Shown here in pieces: positions 1 to 8,926 of a DNA stretch of 64,000 nucleotides (position 1 is the stretch's first letter; every line of letters begins with the position of its first letter). Made by a program: the position numbers and the translations under genes. The stretch is from assembly GCA_023415635.1 (NCBI GenBank), contig JAEZJV010000054.1:48474-112473 (forward strand), read 5' to 3'. Source of the DNA: Bacillota bacterium (GTDB taxonomy: Bacteria > Bacillota > Clostridia > Lachnospirales > Lachnospiraceae). Under the pieces are notes generated by a model, which was given only the letters and a program-made list of their open reading frames with translations, was not told the DNA's origin and ran no database searches.

Positions 1-174
1 AAAAGCAGCCGTCTTTCCCGTTCCAGTCTGCGCCTGACCTACGATATCCTTTCCCTCCAAAATTACCGGAATTGCCTTTGCCTGTATCGGTGACATTTCC
101 TCAAAACCCATATCCTCTATTGCACGCAGTATACTTGGGTTTAATTCTAATTCATCAAATTTCGTTAATTCCAT
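1..174 (-). CDS. DEAD-box ATP-dependent RNA helicase, N-terminal 58 codons (cut by window edge)
   Basis: The gene starts at the ATG complementary to 172-174 and runs off the left edge. The visible protein opens with MELTKFDELELNPSILRAI, then a Q motif (MSPIQAKAIP, about residues 32-41) and Walker A (motif I) AQTGTGKT at about residues 49-56. This order and spacing are those of DEAD-box RNA helicases, which use ATP to unwind short RNA duplexes in ribosome assembly and mRNA decay. The helicase core is outside the window, so it cannot be assigned to CshA, DbpA or another subgroup. It lies downstream of the ygiQ-like gene on the same strand but behind that gene's terminator. Confidence 0.9.
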   Translation of the reverse strand, partial: MELTKFDELELNPSILRAIEDMGFEEMSPIQAKAIPVILEGKDIVGQAQTGTGKTAAF

Positions 175-334
175 TCTTATACCCTTTCTTTGTATCTCTT
201 ATCTCATTCAATTCCCATCGACTGACAGCTCTATGCGACAAGGCTTAAGTATCAGTCCCTGCAAACGTTAAAACATATATGTCACATTAAGTTATCAAAC
301 CATAATCATCAATAATCGCTGTTATACTTCCCAT

Positions 335-366
335 AAAAAAGCTCTCAGTCTGTTCGACCAAGAGCT
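335..366 (-). terminator. Intrinsic terminator after the ygiQ-like gene
   Basis: On the minus strand an AGCTCT/AGAGCT stem with a 15-nt loop is followed at once by a run of six T. It lies about 90 nt past the stop of the radical SAM gene and separates it from the helicase gene. Confidence 0.75.
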
Positions 367-452
367 GATTCATCTTATATAAAACATATTATGAAACAGA
401 TACTTTGCGTAGTATACCATTGATAACGGCTTGTTGTCAAGAACTTTCCATG

Positions 453-2522
453 TTATCTCCGTTTTCTTACTGCTGCAGAACTCTCTCTCTTCGGTGCTGC
501 TTTTTGATTATGAGGAAAGCCCATGGTATTACCGGGTTTTCTTATTTTTTGCTTCGAATTACTCTTATTTGAATTGCTCTTACTGGAATAACTCTTACTG
601 GAATTATTTTTACTTGAATTGTCTTTACATAAATTATTCTTATGGAACGGATCATTCTTCTGACCCATTGTGGACTTATGTTTTTTTACATTGTCTCCTG
701 CTACCCTCTGCTTCTCCTTTGCAAACTGTCTGGGACGTACCAGACAGCTCTTATCAAATCCGATCAAGTCTGTCCTGTCCGCCTTTCGTAGGGCTTCCAC
801 AACCAGATCATAGTTCTTAGGATTACGATATTGTATCAGAGCACGCTGCATTGCCTTCTCGTGAGGAGATTTTGGTACATAGACTTCTTTCATCGTCCTT
901 GGATCCAATCCGGTATAATACATACAGGTAGATATGGTAGAGGGTGTCGGATAGAAATCTTGTACCTGCTCCGGCATATACCCCAAATCCCTTAAATATT
1001 CCGCCAGCTCCACAGCTTCTTTCATGGTAGAGCCTGGATGGGAGGAAATGAGGTAAGGCACGATAAATTGATTTTTCCCCAGCCTCTGATTTGTCTTCTT
1101 ATATCTTTCCTTGAATTTCTCATAAACCGCATTCTCTGGTTTGCCCATCAGGGATAAAACACGGTCACTGATATGCTCCGGTGCCACCTTCAGCTGCCCG
1201 CTGACATGATGTTCACAAAGCTCCTCCAGGAATTTATCATCCTTATCCGCCATCAGATAATCAAACCTGATACCGGAACGGATGAATACCTTCTTTACCT
1301 TAGGCAAAGCCCTGAGCTTACGAAGCAAATCCAGATAGTCCTTATGATCCACCTTAAGGCTCTTACAGGGTTCCGGAAAAAGACACTGCTTATTGATACA
1401 GGCCCCCTTCGTGAGCTGCTTTTCACAGGCTGTATGTCTAAAATTAGCTGTCGGACCACCCACATCGTGGATATACCCCTTAAAATCCTTATCCCAGATC
1501 AGCTGGTTCGCTTCGGATAAAATGGATTCATGACTTCTGGTCTGAAGAATACGTCCCTGATGGAAGGTCAAAGCACAGTAGCTACAGCCCCCGAAGCATC
1601 CCCGGTTACTGACCAGACTGAATTTCACCTCTTCTATCGCAGGAACACCTCCTGCAGCCTCATAGGAGGGATGGTATTCTCTCCTATAGGGCAGAGAATA
1701 TACTCTATCCATCTCTGCCTGGGTTAATGGCTTGGCAGGTGGATTCTGCACCACATACTCATTATCCTTATATTGCTCTACCAGCCTTTTTCCTGAGTAA
1801 GGATCTGTATTACAATATTGGATATAAAAACTCTCAGCAAATGCCTTCTTACTTCCAACTATGTTTTGATAGCTTGGGAGCATGACCGCGTCATAGACTG
1901 TATCAAGACTCTTTGTTCTGAATACAGTGCCGTTAATAAAGGTAATATCCTTAATGTCTAGCCCGCTGTTTAAAGCTTCTGCTACTTCAACAATCGAATG
2001 CTCACCCATACCGTAGGATAGGAGGTCCGCTTGAGAATCCAGCAGGATCGATCGCTTTACCTTATCACTCCAATAATCATAATGGGCCAGTCTTCGAAGG
2101 CTTGCCTCAATTCCCCCGATGATAATCGGGATATCCCTATACCTCTGACGTATCAAATTACAATACACTACAGTTGCGTAATCCGGGCGTCTGCCCATTA
2201 TCCCTCCAGGGGTAAAAGCATCTGTCTGTCTTCTTTTTTTAGCTACCGAATAATGGTTCACCATAGAATCCATATTCCCACCGCTTACCAAAAAGCCGAG
2301 TCTTGGTTCCCCTAAGTGAGTAATACTGCTATTATCTCTCCAGTCAGGTTGAGCTATGATTCCAATCCTGAAACCATAGCTCTCCAATACTCTGCTGATA
2401 ATGGCCGGTCCAAAGGAAGGGTGGTCAACATACGCGTCTCCTGACACAAAGATAAAATCACATTGATCCCAGCCTCTTTGTTCCATCTCTTCGATACTAA
2501 TCGGTAAAAAATCTCTCAGCAT
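453..2522 (-). CDS. YgiQ-family (UPF0313) radical SAM protein
   Basis: The 689-residue product begins MLRDFLPISIEEMEQRGWDQ, as YgiQ proteins do. The radical SAM cluster motif CxxxCxxC is visible as RGCFGGCSYC in mid-protein, so it should bind a 4Fe-4S cluster and cleave S-adenosylmethionine. The substrate of this family is unknown. A DUF3362-like C-terminal part follows (HEKAMQRALIQYRNPKNYDL). The last about 70 residues are odd: a low-complexity, Asn/Ser/Lys-rich basic tail encoded by a 15-bp tandem repeat, which the family core does not need. The start lies 22 nt behind the stop of the upstream PPIase lipoprotein gene, so the two are probably co-transcribed. The ribosome binding site is weak. 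Confidence 0.9.
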   Translation of the reverse strand: MLRDFLPISIEEMEQRGWDQCDFIFVSGDAYVDHPSFGPAIISRVLESYGFRIGIIAQPDWRDNSSITHLGEPRLGFLVSGGNMDSMVNHYSVAKKRRQTDAFTPGGIMGRRPDYATVVYCNLIRQRYRDIPIIIGGIEASLRRLAHYDYWSDKVKRSILLDSQADLLSYGMGEHSIVEVAEALNSGLDIKDITFINGTVFRTKSLDTVYDAVMLPSYQNIVGSKKAFAESFYIQYCNTDPYSGKRLVEQYKDNEYVVQNPPAKPLTQAEMDRVYSLPYRREYHPSYEAAGGVPAIEEVKFSLVSNRGCFGGCSYCALTFHQGRILQTRSHESILSEANQLIWDKDFKGYIHDVGGPTANFRHTACEKQLTKGACINKQCLFPEPCKSLKVDHKDYLDLLRKLRALPKVKKVFIRSGIRFDYLMADKDDKFLEELCEHHVSGQLKVAPEHISDRVLSLMGKPENAVYEKFKERYKKTNQRLGKNQFIVPYLISSHPGSTMKEAVELAEYLRDLGYMPEQVQDFYPTPSTISTCMYYTGLDPRTMKEVYVPKSPHEKAMQRALIQYRNPKNYDLVVEALRKADRTDLIGFDKSCLVRPRQFAKEKQRVAGDNVKKHKSTMGQKNDPFHKNNLCKDNSSKNNSSKSYSSKSNSNKSNSKQKIRKPGNTMGFPHNQKAAPKRESSAAVRKRR
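556..645. repeat. Six 15-bp tandem repeats in the 3' end of the ygiQ-like gene
   Basis: Units at 556-570, 571-585, 586-600, 601-615, 616-630 and 631-645 share the pattern GAATTxxTCTTAxTx on the plus strand. On the minus strand they encode pentapeptides rich in Ser, Asn and Lys (SKSNS, NKSNS, SKNNS). The unit is a multiple of three, so copy-number change keeps the frame. Confidence 0.85.
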
Positions 2523-2544
2523 TTTTTATTCACTTTCTATATCG

Positions 2545-3708
2545 CTATTCAATCGCCTGTGTAACAAGATAATCAACAGTTTTCTCCCATAAAAGACTTT
2601 CCTTTACCTGTTCCTTGGTACCATAGTTCTGATAAAATTCATCCTCAGTCTTCACATCATACTTGTCCATATATTCCGCAATTCCTTCGGCATACTCATC
2701 GTCCGTCAGGGTTATGTTCTCAGCCTTGATTACGGAATTCAAAACCAACTCCTGTGCTGCTCTGCTCTGAGCAAAGGTCTTCTTCTGTTCATCATAGGAA
2801 GCCTGTGTCATACCGTTAGCCTCAATGAAAGCAGCCAAATCCATACCGTACATCTGAGCATACTGTGTATAGTAGCTTTCTAACTCATAGCCATAATAGT
2901 CGATCAAGGTCTGAGGATAGGATGAGATTTTTGAGTCATTTACGATGGAGCTTATAATGCTGTTGATTTTGTTGTTCTCCATAGTTTCTTCGTTCGCAGC
3001 CACAAGCTCTGCACGGGTTCCTTCCCTATATGCCGCAACGGTATCATAATCCGTATTGCTCTTTACATATTCATCATTTAACTCGGGTATTTTTTTAACC
3101 TTGATGGAATTAATGGTAACATTGAATACAACGGCTTTGCCTGCAAGGTCTTCTGAAGGATATTCCTTCGGGAAAGTAAGATCCAGCTTAACCTTGTCAC
3201 CAATCTTATGATCTATCAGACCATCCTCAAAGCCTGTTATAAATTTACCAGAACCGATCTCTAGGTCATAGCCTTGCGCGGTACCACCATCAAAGGCCAC
3301 ACCATCCTTTAGACCTTCATAATCGATATTAACGATATCATCCTTCTGAACTGCTCTATCCTTTACCTCTTCTTCAGTTGCATTCGCCGCCAGCTCGTCC
3401 TGTATTGCTTGATCCACATCTTCATCTGTAACTTCTAATTTATCGTAGGTAGCTTTCACACCCTTATATTGACCTAAGGTGATATAATCATTCACTTCAT
3501 ATGCTTCTCTGACAGGAGCTTGTATTGCTTGAGCTGGCTGTTCAGAATCACCGGTGGTATTCTCAGCTGCTTCTGTTACCTTAGCTGCATCGTTCGCGCT
3601 GTCCGTAGTCGCTTTATCCAGCTCACTCGCTACATCCTTTTTCCCGCATCCCCAAGCAAACATCAGCATACTTAAACCTATTATCAATAACAAAACTTTC
3701 TTCTTCAT
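2545..3708 (-). CDS. FKBP-type/trigger-factor-like peptidyl-prolyl isomerase lipoprotein
   Basis: The 387-residue product opens with a signal peptide of the lipoprotein type (MKKKVLLLIIGLSMLMFAWGC, lipid-modified Cys at 21). A Ser/Thr/Glu-rich linker follows, then an FKBP-like domain (about 115-210; DIVNIDYEGLKDGVAFDGG, GSGKFITGFEDGL). The C-terminal half resembles the helical SurA/trigger-factor C domain, with ELNDEYVKSN marking the junction. Trigger factor is cytoplasmic, so a lipid-anchored relative would assist folding of exported proteins on the outer face of the membrane. The N-terminal ribosome-binding domain of true trigger factor is absent. It is probably the first gene of a unit with the downstream ygiQ-like gene. 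Confidence 0.85.
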   Translation of the reverse strand: MKKKVLLLIIGLSMLMFAWGCGKKDVASELDKATTDSANDAAKVTEAAENTTGDSEQPAQAIQAPVREAYEVNDYITLGQYKGVKATYDKLEVTDEDVDQAIQDELAANATEEEVKDRAVQKDDIVNIDYEGLKDGVAFDGGTAQGYDLEIGSGKFITGFEDGLIDHKIGDKVKLDLTFPKEYPSEDLAGKAVVFNVTINSIKVKKIPELNDEYVKSNTDYDTVAAYREGTRAELVAANEETMENNKINSIISSIVNDSKISSYPQTLIDYYGYELESYYTQYAQMYGMDLAAFIEANGMTQASYDEQKKTFAQSRAAQELVLNSVIKAENITLTDDEYAEGIAEYMDKYDVKTEDEFYQNYGTKEQVKESLLWEKTVDYLVTQAIE

Positions 3709-3900
3709 TATATTATCCTTTCCTCTTCAATCCGGTTAAGTCCTATATTGTCCGGAACGATATTTTCAGTGCTATATTTCGTTATATCATATTCCAGCCG
3801 AAAAAGAAAGTAAAATTCAAAATTTCCATAATTATCTCATGATGATTTCACCGTTTTATTCCGGTTATTGCACCCTCTATTGAAGGGTCAAATAAATAAA

Positions 3901-3958
3901 TAAAAAGACCTCGGTTATTGCAGCCCTTCCTTCGGATAGGATCTGCAGCAGCCGAGGT
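3901..3958 (-). terminator. Intrinsic terminator after the c-di-AMP receptor gene
   Basis: On the minus strand an ACCTCGG/CCGAGGT stem with an imperfect inner stem (CTGC/GCAG) is followed by CTTTTTATTT. It lies 25 nt past the stop codon. Confidence 0.8.
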
Positions 3959-3982
3959 AATCTCTATTCCTTCTTCGTACTT

Positions 3983-4300
3983 CTAAATCTTAATAAACCT
4001 ATCAACATCTGTGACAAAGATGGTCGCACCGCCTACATTCACGACAACATTCATGGAAGCATATTCTATCGCTCCGACCGGATTAGATATAATCTGCTGC
4101 CTCGGTCCGCATTCCTTCTTCACAATATCTATAACATGATCTACCTTATCTTCATCGGTACCTATCATGAGGGTTGTATTCCCCTCTCTCAGGAAGCCTC
4201 CCGTACTCGCCAGCTTGGTAACATAGAAGCCCTGCTTATTCAATGCTTCCGTTACATAGCTGCTGTCAACATTACGGACGATTACGTATATTAACTTCAT
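3983..4300 (-). CDS. darA: DarA/PstA-type cyclic di-AMP receptor (PII-like, DUF970)
   Basis: The 105-residue product MKLIYVIVRNVDSSYVTEAL has the PII-like ferredoxin fold pattern of the YaaQ/DarA/PstA family. It includes the GFYVTKLASTGGFLREGNTT segment that lines the c-di-AMP pocket in that family and the C-terminal GGATIFVTDVDRF. These are small trimeric cytoplasmic proteins that bind c-di-AMP; their output partner is still poorly known. The ATG at 4298-4300 was chosen because AGGAAGGATGTGG precedes it; an in-frame ATG 54 nt further upstream has no such site. The gene has its own promoter and terminator and appears monocistronic. Confidence 0.9.
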   Translation of the reverse strand: MKLIYVIVRNVDSSYVTEALNKQGFYVTKLASTGGFLREGNTTLMIGTDEDKVDHVIDIVKKECGPRQQIISNPVGAIEYASMNVVVNVGGATIFVTDVDRFIKI

Positions 4301-4401
4301 ATAAACCACATCCTTCCTATCATATAACCCGCTAAGGGAAATCTGTAAAGGCATATAAATTTACACTCCATAACAGAAGCTTCTGCTCCTTAAATAATTA
4401 T

Positions 4402-4430
4402 AGTATATAGACACTGGAAAGTAAAGTCAA
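4402..4430 (-). promoter_or_regulatory. SigmaA-type promoter of the c-di-AMP receptor gene
   Basis: On the minus strand TTGACT at 4430-4425 and TATACT at 4407-4402 are separated by 17 nt. It sits about 100 nt upstream of the darA start. Confidence 0.7.
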
Positions 4431-4473
4431 ATTCCCTTGTCTAAAACGCTGAATCCTTCGGCTTTTTAGCAAG

Positions 4474-4608
4474 GAAAAAGCTGTCACAACAGCATTACAG
4501 CCTCGTCGCCGGCCTTGAAACCATCTATATGAATTTTACTTGTTGTTAGGCGAAGCCAGTAACCGCGCTGCAGTCGTGGCTTCTTTGAATACTTATGATT
4601 ATATTATA
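4474..4608 (-). other. Possible structured RNA between ileS and darA
   Basis: This belongs to a 520-nt stretch without a gene. A TATAAT (4608-4603, minus strand, no good -35) is followed by a GAAGCCA/TGGCTTC stem with an 18-nt GC-rich loop, a GCC/GGC stem, and a small GCTGT/ACAGC hairpin plus TTTTT at 4493-4475. It lies beyond the ileS terminator and before the darA promoter, so it could be a separate short transcript. Nothing in it matches a riboswitch class I recognise. Confidence 0.25.
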
Positions 4609-4745
4609 CAGAGTAAATATGTTCATTCTATTACCGATTCATGAATTAATTATGAAGAAAAAATATTCCTTTCATAAAAGGCACAGTACCAATGGCTCTT
4701 TATCTGACATTGCCCTGCCACCGGCGGTCCATAAAATCTTAAGAC

Positions 4746-4786
4746 AAAAGGGGCTGCCGCTTCCTGAAAAAGCTCCAGCCCCTTAC
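4746..4786 (-). terminator. Intrinsic terminator of ileS
   Basis: On the minus strand a GGGGCTG/CAGCCCC stem is followed by TTTTGTCTT, about 40 nt past the ileS stop codon. Confidence 0.8.
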
Positions 4787-4823
4787 TTATTTATTTCGTG
4801 TTTGTTCTAATGCTATGCTGCTC

Positions 4824-7800
4824 CTATAGCTTTTCTACACCGAGGATTACCTCCTCGCCGTTTACATTCCATTCCTTTGTAAAGCCCTGCCCTTTATCAA
4901 ACACCAGCTCCTTCGCCAATACCTGAGCTTTAATCTCTTCGGTATTTCGGAGAAAAATTCCCTTGATCCGTTCATTGCCACTCTGGGATACACGGATTTG
5001 ATCCATGACCTCGAAGCCCGCTTCCTTACGCATAGTCTGAATCTTACTGATGATTTCATTTACAAAGCCCTCCTCTATGAGAGCCTCGTTAAGATTGGTA
5101 TCCAGTACAACGGTAATACCATGGTCGGAATCAGATATAAATCCCTCGGTCTGAGCAGCCTCAATCAGCAGATCCTCCTTATCCAGCACCGCTTCCACAC
5201 CTTCTAAGTTAATCTTCAACTGTCCGGTAGCATTAATTTCATCCATTGCCTTGTTACCGTTCAATTCTGCCAGTATGGTACGAATTACGCCGATTTGCTT
5301 GCCAAACTTCGGGCCCAGGGTCTTAAGCTGAGGCTTGAAGCTATATGAGGTAAAGTTTCGAACATCCTTCGTAAATACGACTTCCTTTACGTTTAACTCC
5401 TCAGCGATAATTGCAGTATAGAATTCGGAGACTTCCTTATCAGCCTTAACATACATCTTACCAATCGGCTGTCTGTTCTTGATGTTGGCGGCATTTCTGC
5501 AGGCACGCCCGAGAACAACCACCTCAAGCACTTCTTCCATGTCTGCTTCCAGTTCAGCATCAATCCAAGCTTCATTGTAAACCGGATAATCACACAGATG
5601 AATACTCTTCGGAGCATTCTTATCCACCTTACGTACCAAATTCTGATAGATGTCCTCTGTCATAAACGGGATGAATGGTGCGGATAGCTTGCTTACGGTA
5701 ACCAGCGCGGTATATAAAGTCATATAAGCATTTATCTTATCCTGGGGCATTCCCTTCGTCCAGAAACGTTCTCTGCTTCTTCTCACGTACCAGTTGGATA
5801 GTTCATCAACAAAATTAGCCAGAAGACGTGCTGCTTCCGTAATCTGGTAATCCTCAAGTAGCCCGTCTACAGCTTTCACGAGGGTGTTCAGTCTTGAAAG
5901 AAGCCATTTATCCATAACCGGAAGCTTATCATATTCCAGAGTGTACTCGGTTGTATCAAAATTATCGATATTCGCATAAAGCACAAAGAAAGCATAGGTA
6001 TTCCAAAGAGTGCCCATGAATTTTCTCTGTCCCTCGGTTACTGCACCGTGATGGAAACGATTCGGCAGCCATAGGGCTGAATTGATATAAAAATACCAAC
6101 GGATAGCATCAGCACCGTGTCTGTCAAGTGCATCAAAAGGATCTACGGCATTCCCCTTAGATTTGGACATCTTCTGACCGTTCTCATCCTGCACATGTCC
6201 CAATACGATTACATTCTTAAAAGGTGCCTTGTTAAAGATGAGCGTAGAGATTGCAAGCAGAGAGTAGAACCATCCTCTGGTCTGATCAACCGCTTCACTG
6301 ATAAAATCAGCCGGGAAATTATCCTCGAAAATCTCTTTGTTCTCAAAAGGATAGTGCCATTGCGCAAACGGCATAGATCCAGAATCGTACCAGCAGTCGA
6401 TTACCGGATTTACACGCGTCATCTGCTTGCCGCATTCCGGACACTTGATGGTAACAGCATCAATAAAGGGTCTATGAAGCTCAATATCGTCCGGACAATT
6501 ATCGGACATGGATTTTAATTCTTCAATACTGCCGATACAATGGCGGTGTCCGTCCTCACACTCCCAGATCGGAAGTGGGGTACCCCAATAGCGGTCCCGA
6601 GAAAGACCCCAGTCCTGCACATTCTTCAGCCAATCACCGAAACGACCCTGGCCAATGCTTTCCGGCATCCAGTTAATTGTATTATTATTGGCAATCAGCT
6701 CATCCTTAACTGCCGTCATCTTAATGAACCAGGATTCTCTTGCATAGTAAATCAACGGTGTATCACAACGCCAGCAGAAGGGATAGCTGTGTTCAAATTT
6801 CAGTATTTTAAAGAGCAGCTTCTTATGGGCCAGCATCTTCATAATCGGCTCATCTGCTTTTTTACAGAACATACCAGCAAAGTCTGTTGCTTCCGCTTTG
6901 AATTCTCCCTTACCGTCAATCAGCTGTACAAAGGGAAGGTCATAGCCTTTACCGACGCGGGAATCGTCCTCGCCGAAGGCAGGTGCGATATGAACCACAC
7001 CGGTACCGTCCGATAAGGTTACGTAACTGTCACAGGTAACATAATATCCCTTTTTGTCCAGCTTGGCATAATCGAATAATGGCTCATATTCTTTGTATTC
7101 TAAGTCCTTTCCGGTATAAGTTTCTTCAATCTCATAATCGCCCTCAAGAACGCTTAGCAACGCCTCTGCCAGAATATAATGCTCTGTCGCAGCAGCCACC
7201 GCCTGTACCTGAGCGTGGTTGTCTTCATCGTGAGAATGTCCGCAGGAACAGGTTCCGTCCTTCTTCAGTACATTACCCTTCTCATCAACTTCTACCTTTA
7301 CCTTGACATAGGTCTCTACAGGGTTCACACAGAGAGCTACATTGGAGGGAAGCGTCCAAGGCGTAGTGGTCCAGGCAAGGATATATTCGTCCTGGGTTCC
7401 CTTTACACGGAATTTTGCGATGATGGATTTTTCCTTCACATCCTTATAGCCTTGTGCAACCTCATGGCTGGATAACGGAGTTCCGCATCTCGGGCAATAG
7501 GGAACAATCTTGAAACCCTTATAAAGCAGTCCCTTATCCCAAATCTGTTTCAACGACCACCATTCGGATTCAATATAACTATTGTGATAAGTAACATACG
7601 GGTTATCCATATCTGCCCAGAAGCCGACTGTTCCGGAGAAATCCTCCCACATACCCTTATACTTCCATACACTTTCCTTACATTCCTGAAGGAACGGCTC
7701 CAGACCATACTCCTCGATCTGCTCCTTTCCATCGATACCAAGCTTTTTCTCAACCTCCAGCTCTACCGGAAGCCCGTGGGTATCCCAACCAGCCTTACGA

Positions 7801-8039
7801 AGAACCTGATAGCCCTTCATGGTTCTGTATCTCGGAATCATATCCTTAATTACTCTCGTCAGCACATGCCCGATATGCGGCTTTCCATTCGCCGTCGGGG
7901 GACCGTCATAGAAGGTATATGTCTCTCCATTCTTACGTTCCTCAATGCTGGCTTCGAATATTTTATTTTCCTGCCAGAACTTTAATACCTTCTTTTCGCG
8001 GTCGACAAAGTTTAAATCGGTTGATACCTTATCGTACAT
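4824..8039 (-). CDS. ileS: Isoleucyl-tRNA synthetase (IleRS type 2)
   Basis: The 1071-residue product charges tRNA-Ile with isoleucine. The class I signatures are HIGH at 55-58 and KMSKS at 623-627. The CP1 editing domain (about 200-400) carries LAWTTTPWTLPSN and GTGVVHIAPAFGEDD. Cys pairs that may bind zinc are at 182/185, 422/425 and 533/536. The layout and the absence of the bacterial type 1 C-terminal zinc domain fit IleRS2. Odd: an insertion at about 255-285 inside the editing domain contains a Cys/His/Asp cluster (CSCGHSHDEDNH, 264-275). The start has a strong site (TTAGGAGGATTTGT then ATG). Expression is governed by the upstream T-box. Confidence 0.97.
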   Translation of the reverse strand: MYDKVSTDLNFVDREKKVLKFWQENKIFEASIEERKNGETYTFYDGPPTANGKPHIGHVLTRVIKDMIPRYRTMKGYQVLRKAGWDTHGLPVELEVEKKLGIDGKEQIEEYGLEPFLQECKESVWKYKGMWEDFSGTVGFWADMDNPYVTYHNSYIESEWWSLKQIWDKGLLYKGFKIVPYCPRCGTPLSSHEVAQGYKDVKEKSIIAKFRVKGTQDEYILAWTTTPWTLPSNVALCVNPVETYVKVKVEVDEKGNVLKKDGTCSCGHSHDEDNHAQVQAVAAATEHYILAEALLSVLEGDYEIEETYTGKDLEYKEYEPLFDYAKLDKKGYYVTCDSYVTLSDGTGVVHIAPAFGEDDSRVGKGYDLPFVQLIDGKGEFKAEATDFAGMFCKKADEPIMKMLAHKKLLFKILKFEHSYPFCWRCDTPLIYYARESWFIKMTAVKDELIANNNTINWMPESIGQGRFGDWLKNVQDWGLSRDRYWGTPLPIWECEDGHRHCIGSIEELKSMSDNCPDDIELHRPFIDAVTIKCPECGKQMTRVNPVIDCWYDSGSMPFAQWHYPFENKEIFEDNFPADFISEAVDQTRGWFYSLLAISTLIFNKAPFKNVIVLGHVQDENGQKMSKSKGNAVDPFDALDRHGADAIRWYFYINSALWLPNRFHHGAVTEGQRKFMGTLWNTYAFFVLYANIDNFDTTEYTLEYDKLPVMDKWLLSRLNTLVKAVDGLLEDYQITEAARLLANFVDELSNWYVRRSRERFWTKGMPQDKINAYMTLYTALVTVSKLSAPFIPFMTEDIYQNLVRKVDKNAPKSIHLCDYPVYNEAWIDAELEADMEEVLEVVVLGRACRNAANIKNRQPIGKMYVKADKEVSEFYTAIIAEELNVKEVVFTKDVRNFTSYSFKPQLKTLGPKFGKQIGVIRTILAELNGNKAMDEINATGQLKINLEGVEAVLDKEDLLIEAAQTEGFISDSDHGITVVLDTNLNEALIEEGFVNEIISKIQTMRKEAGFEVMDQIRVSQSGNERIKGIFLRNTEEIKAQVLAKELVFDKGQGFTKEWNVNGEEVILGVEKL

Positions 8040-8248
8040 ACAAATCCTCCTAAATAATAATATAATAAAGGGTTTTTGGAGGAGCTAGCCTCCTAATCAT
8101 ATTTCATGCTGTCTTATCTTATATTCTGTACCTGCGGAAGTCTTCTATTCCTTTCTTCCGGCTTTTTACTTTACAACTAATCATCGTATCTGTTTTACAA
8201 TAGCATTTACGATTAGCTTTTCTGTACAGGACATACTATCCTGTAGAT

Positions 8249-8550
8249 AAAAAAAGCTCTCATCCGAAATAGGATGAGAGCAGCTGCTTTCATTTAACCA
8301 CCTGTTTCACGTACTCTGTCTCGGCAACCGCACAATAGGGATGGGAAATCCGCTTACCTTGGACATTTATACATTATCTATATAACGGTAGATACCGGCT
8401 TAACCTACTCAGCCAATATCCGACACGCCTTTGGGTCTTGCAACTAGGGAGTGATTTTCAGTCATACACTACTGATACCGGGCTTACACTACCCCCGGCT
8501 CGCTGCGACGTTTGTTATATGCTTACTCTCTCCGTCAACGTTATTATCAA
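8249..8550 (-). promoter_or_regulatory. Ile-specific T-box riboswitch of ileS
   Basis: The minus-strand leader begins near the AGAGAGTAAGC motif of T-box stem I. It contains the apical GCCGGGGG/CCCGG element, the specifier context CTGAAAATCACT with ATC (Ile) at 8455-8453, and the antiterminator bulge motif GGTGGTTAA near 8300. A perfect terminator follows (GCTCTCATCC/GGATGAGAGC plus T7, 8281-8249). Uncharged tRNA-Ile should stabilise the antiterminator and allow ileS transcription. About 200 nt of leader with a small ACAGGA/TCCTGT hairpin separates the terminator from the ileS start. Confidence 0.9.
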
Positions 8551-8558
8551 TTTTCATT

Positions 8559-8587
8559 ATGATAGTATAAATTTCTCCTAATGTCAA
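8559..8587 (-). promoter_or_regulatory. Promoter of the ileS T-box transcript
   Basis: On the minus strand TTGACA (8587-8582) and TATCAT (8564-8559) are separated by 17 nt, just upstream of the T-box stem I. Confidence 0.7.
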
Positions 8588-8926
8588 TACTTTTCTTCTA
8601 TTTGAAGCTGTTTAAAAAGCCCTTTTAAGTATAGGAGACCACCTACAGACTGGTTGATAATATGATAATAGAACAACGATACAATTTATTATATATATTA
8701 CTTTACATTTCTCACCCTTTAGCTACTGTTATCCCTTTTTGTTAATATATAATATCACCTACCTGACCTATATTCGCTGTGTGTTCTTATGAAATAAAAA
8801 ATAGTATTCATGACGATTGACTGCTTGACTTCTCTTTGATTCTGGTATATGTTTTGATATGGTATTATTATTTCACTGTTTAACATCATACATGGGAAGC
8901 TGCCATTTGGCAGTATGGAGGTTATC
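8588..8926. other. AT-rich intergenic stretch between divergent ileS and pncB
   Basis: I see no gene here. The only structure noted is a CTGCCATTTGGCAG hairpin at about 8900-8913, directly upstream of the pncB ribosome binding site. A convincing pncB promoter could not be picked out. Confidence 0.5.

Noticed and set aside
556..645. Tandem repeats considered as a CRISPR array
   Set aside because: Units are 15 bp, contiguous, in frame and inside a gene; there are no spacers and no cas genes.
4595..4810. 71-codon open frame on the plus strand between darA and ileS
   Set aside because: No ribosome binding site, and it runs through the ileS terminator hairpin in the antisense sense. The sequence reads as chance translation of AT-rich DNA.
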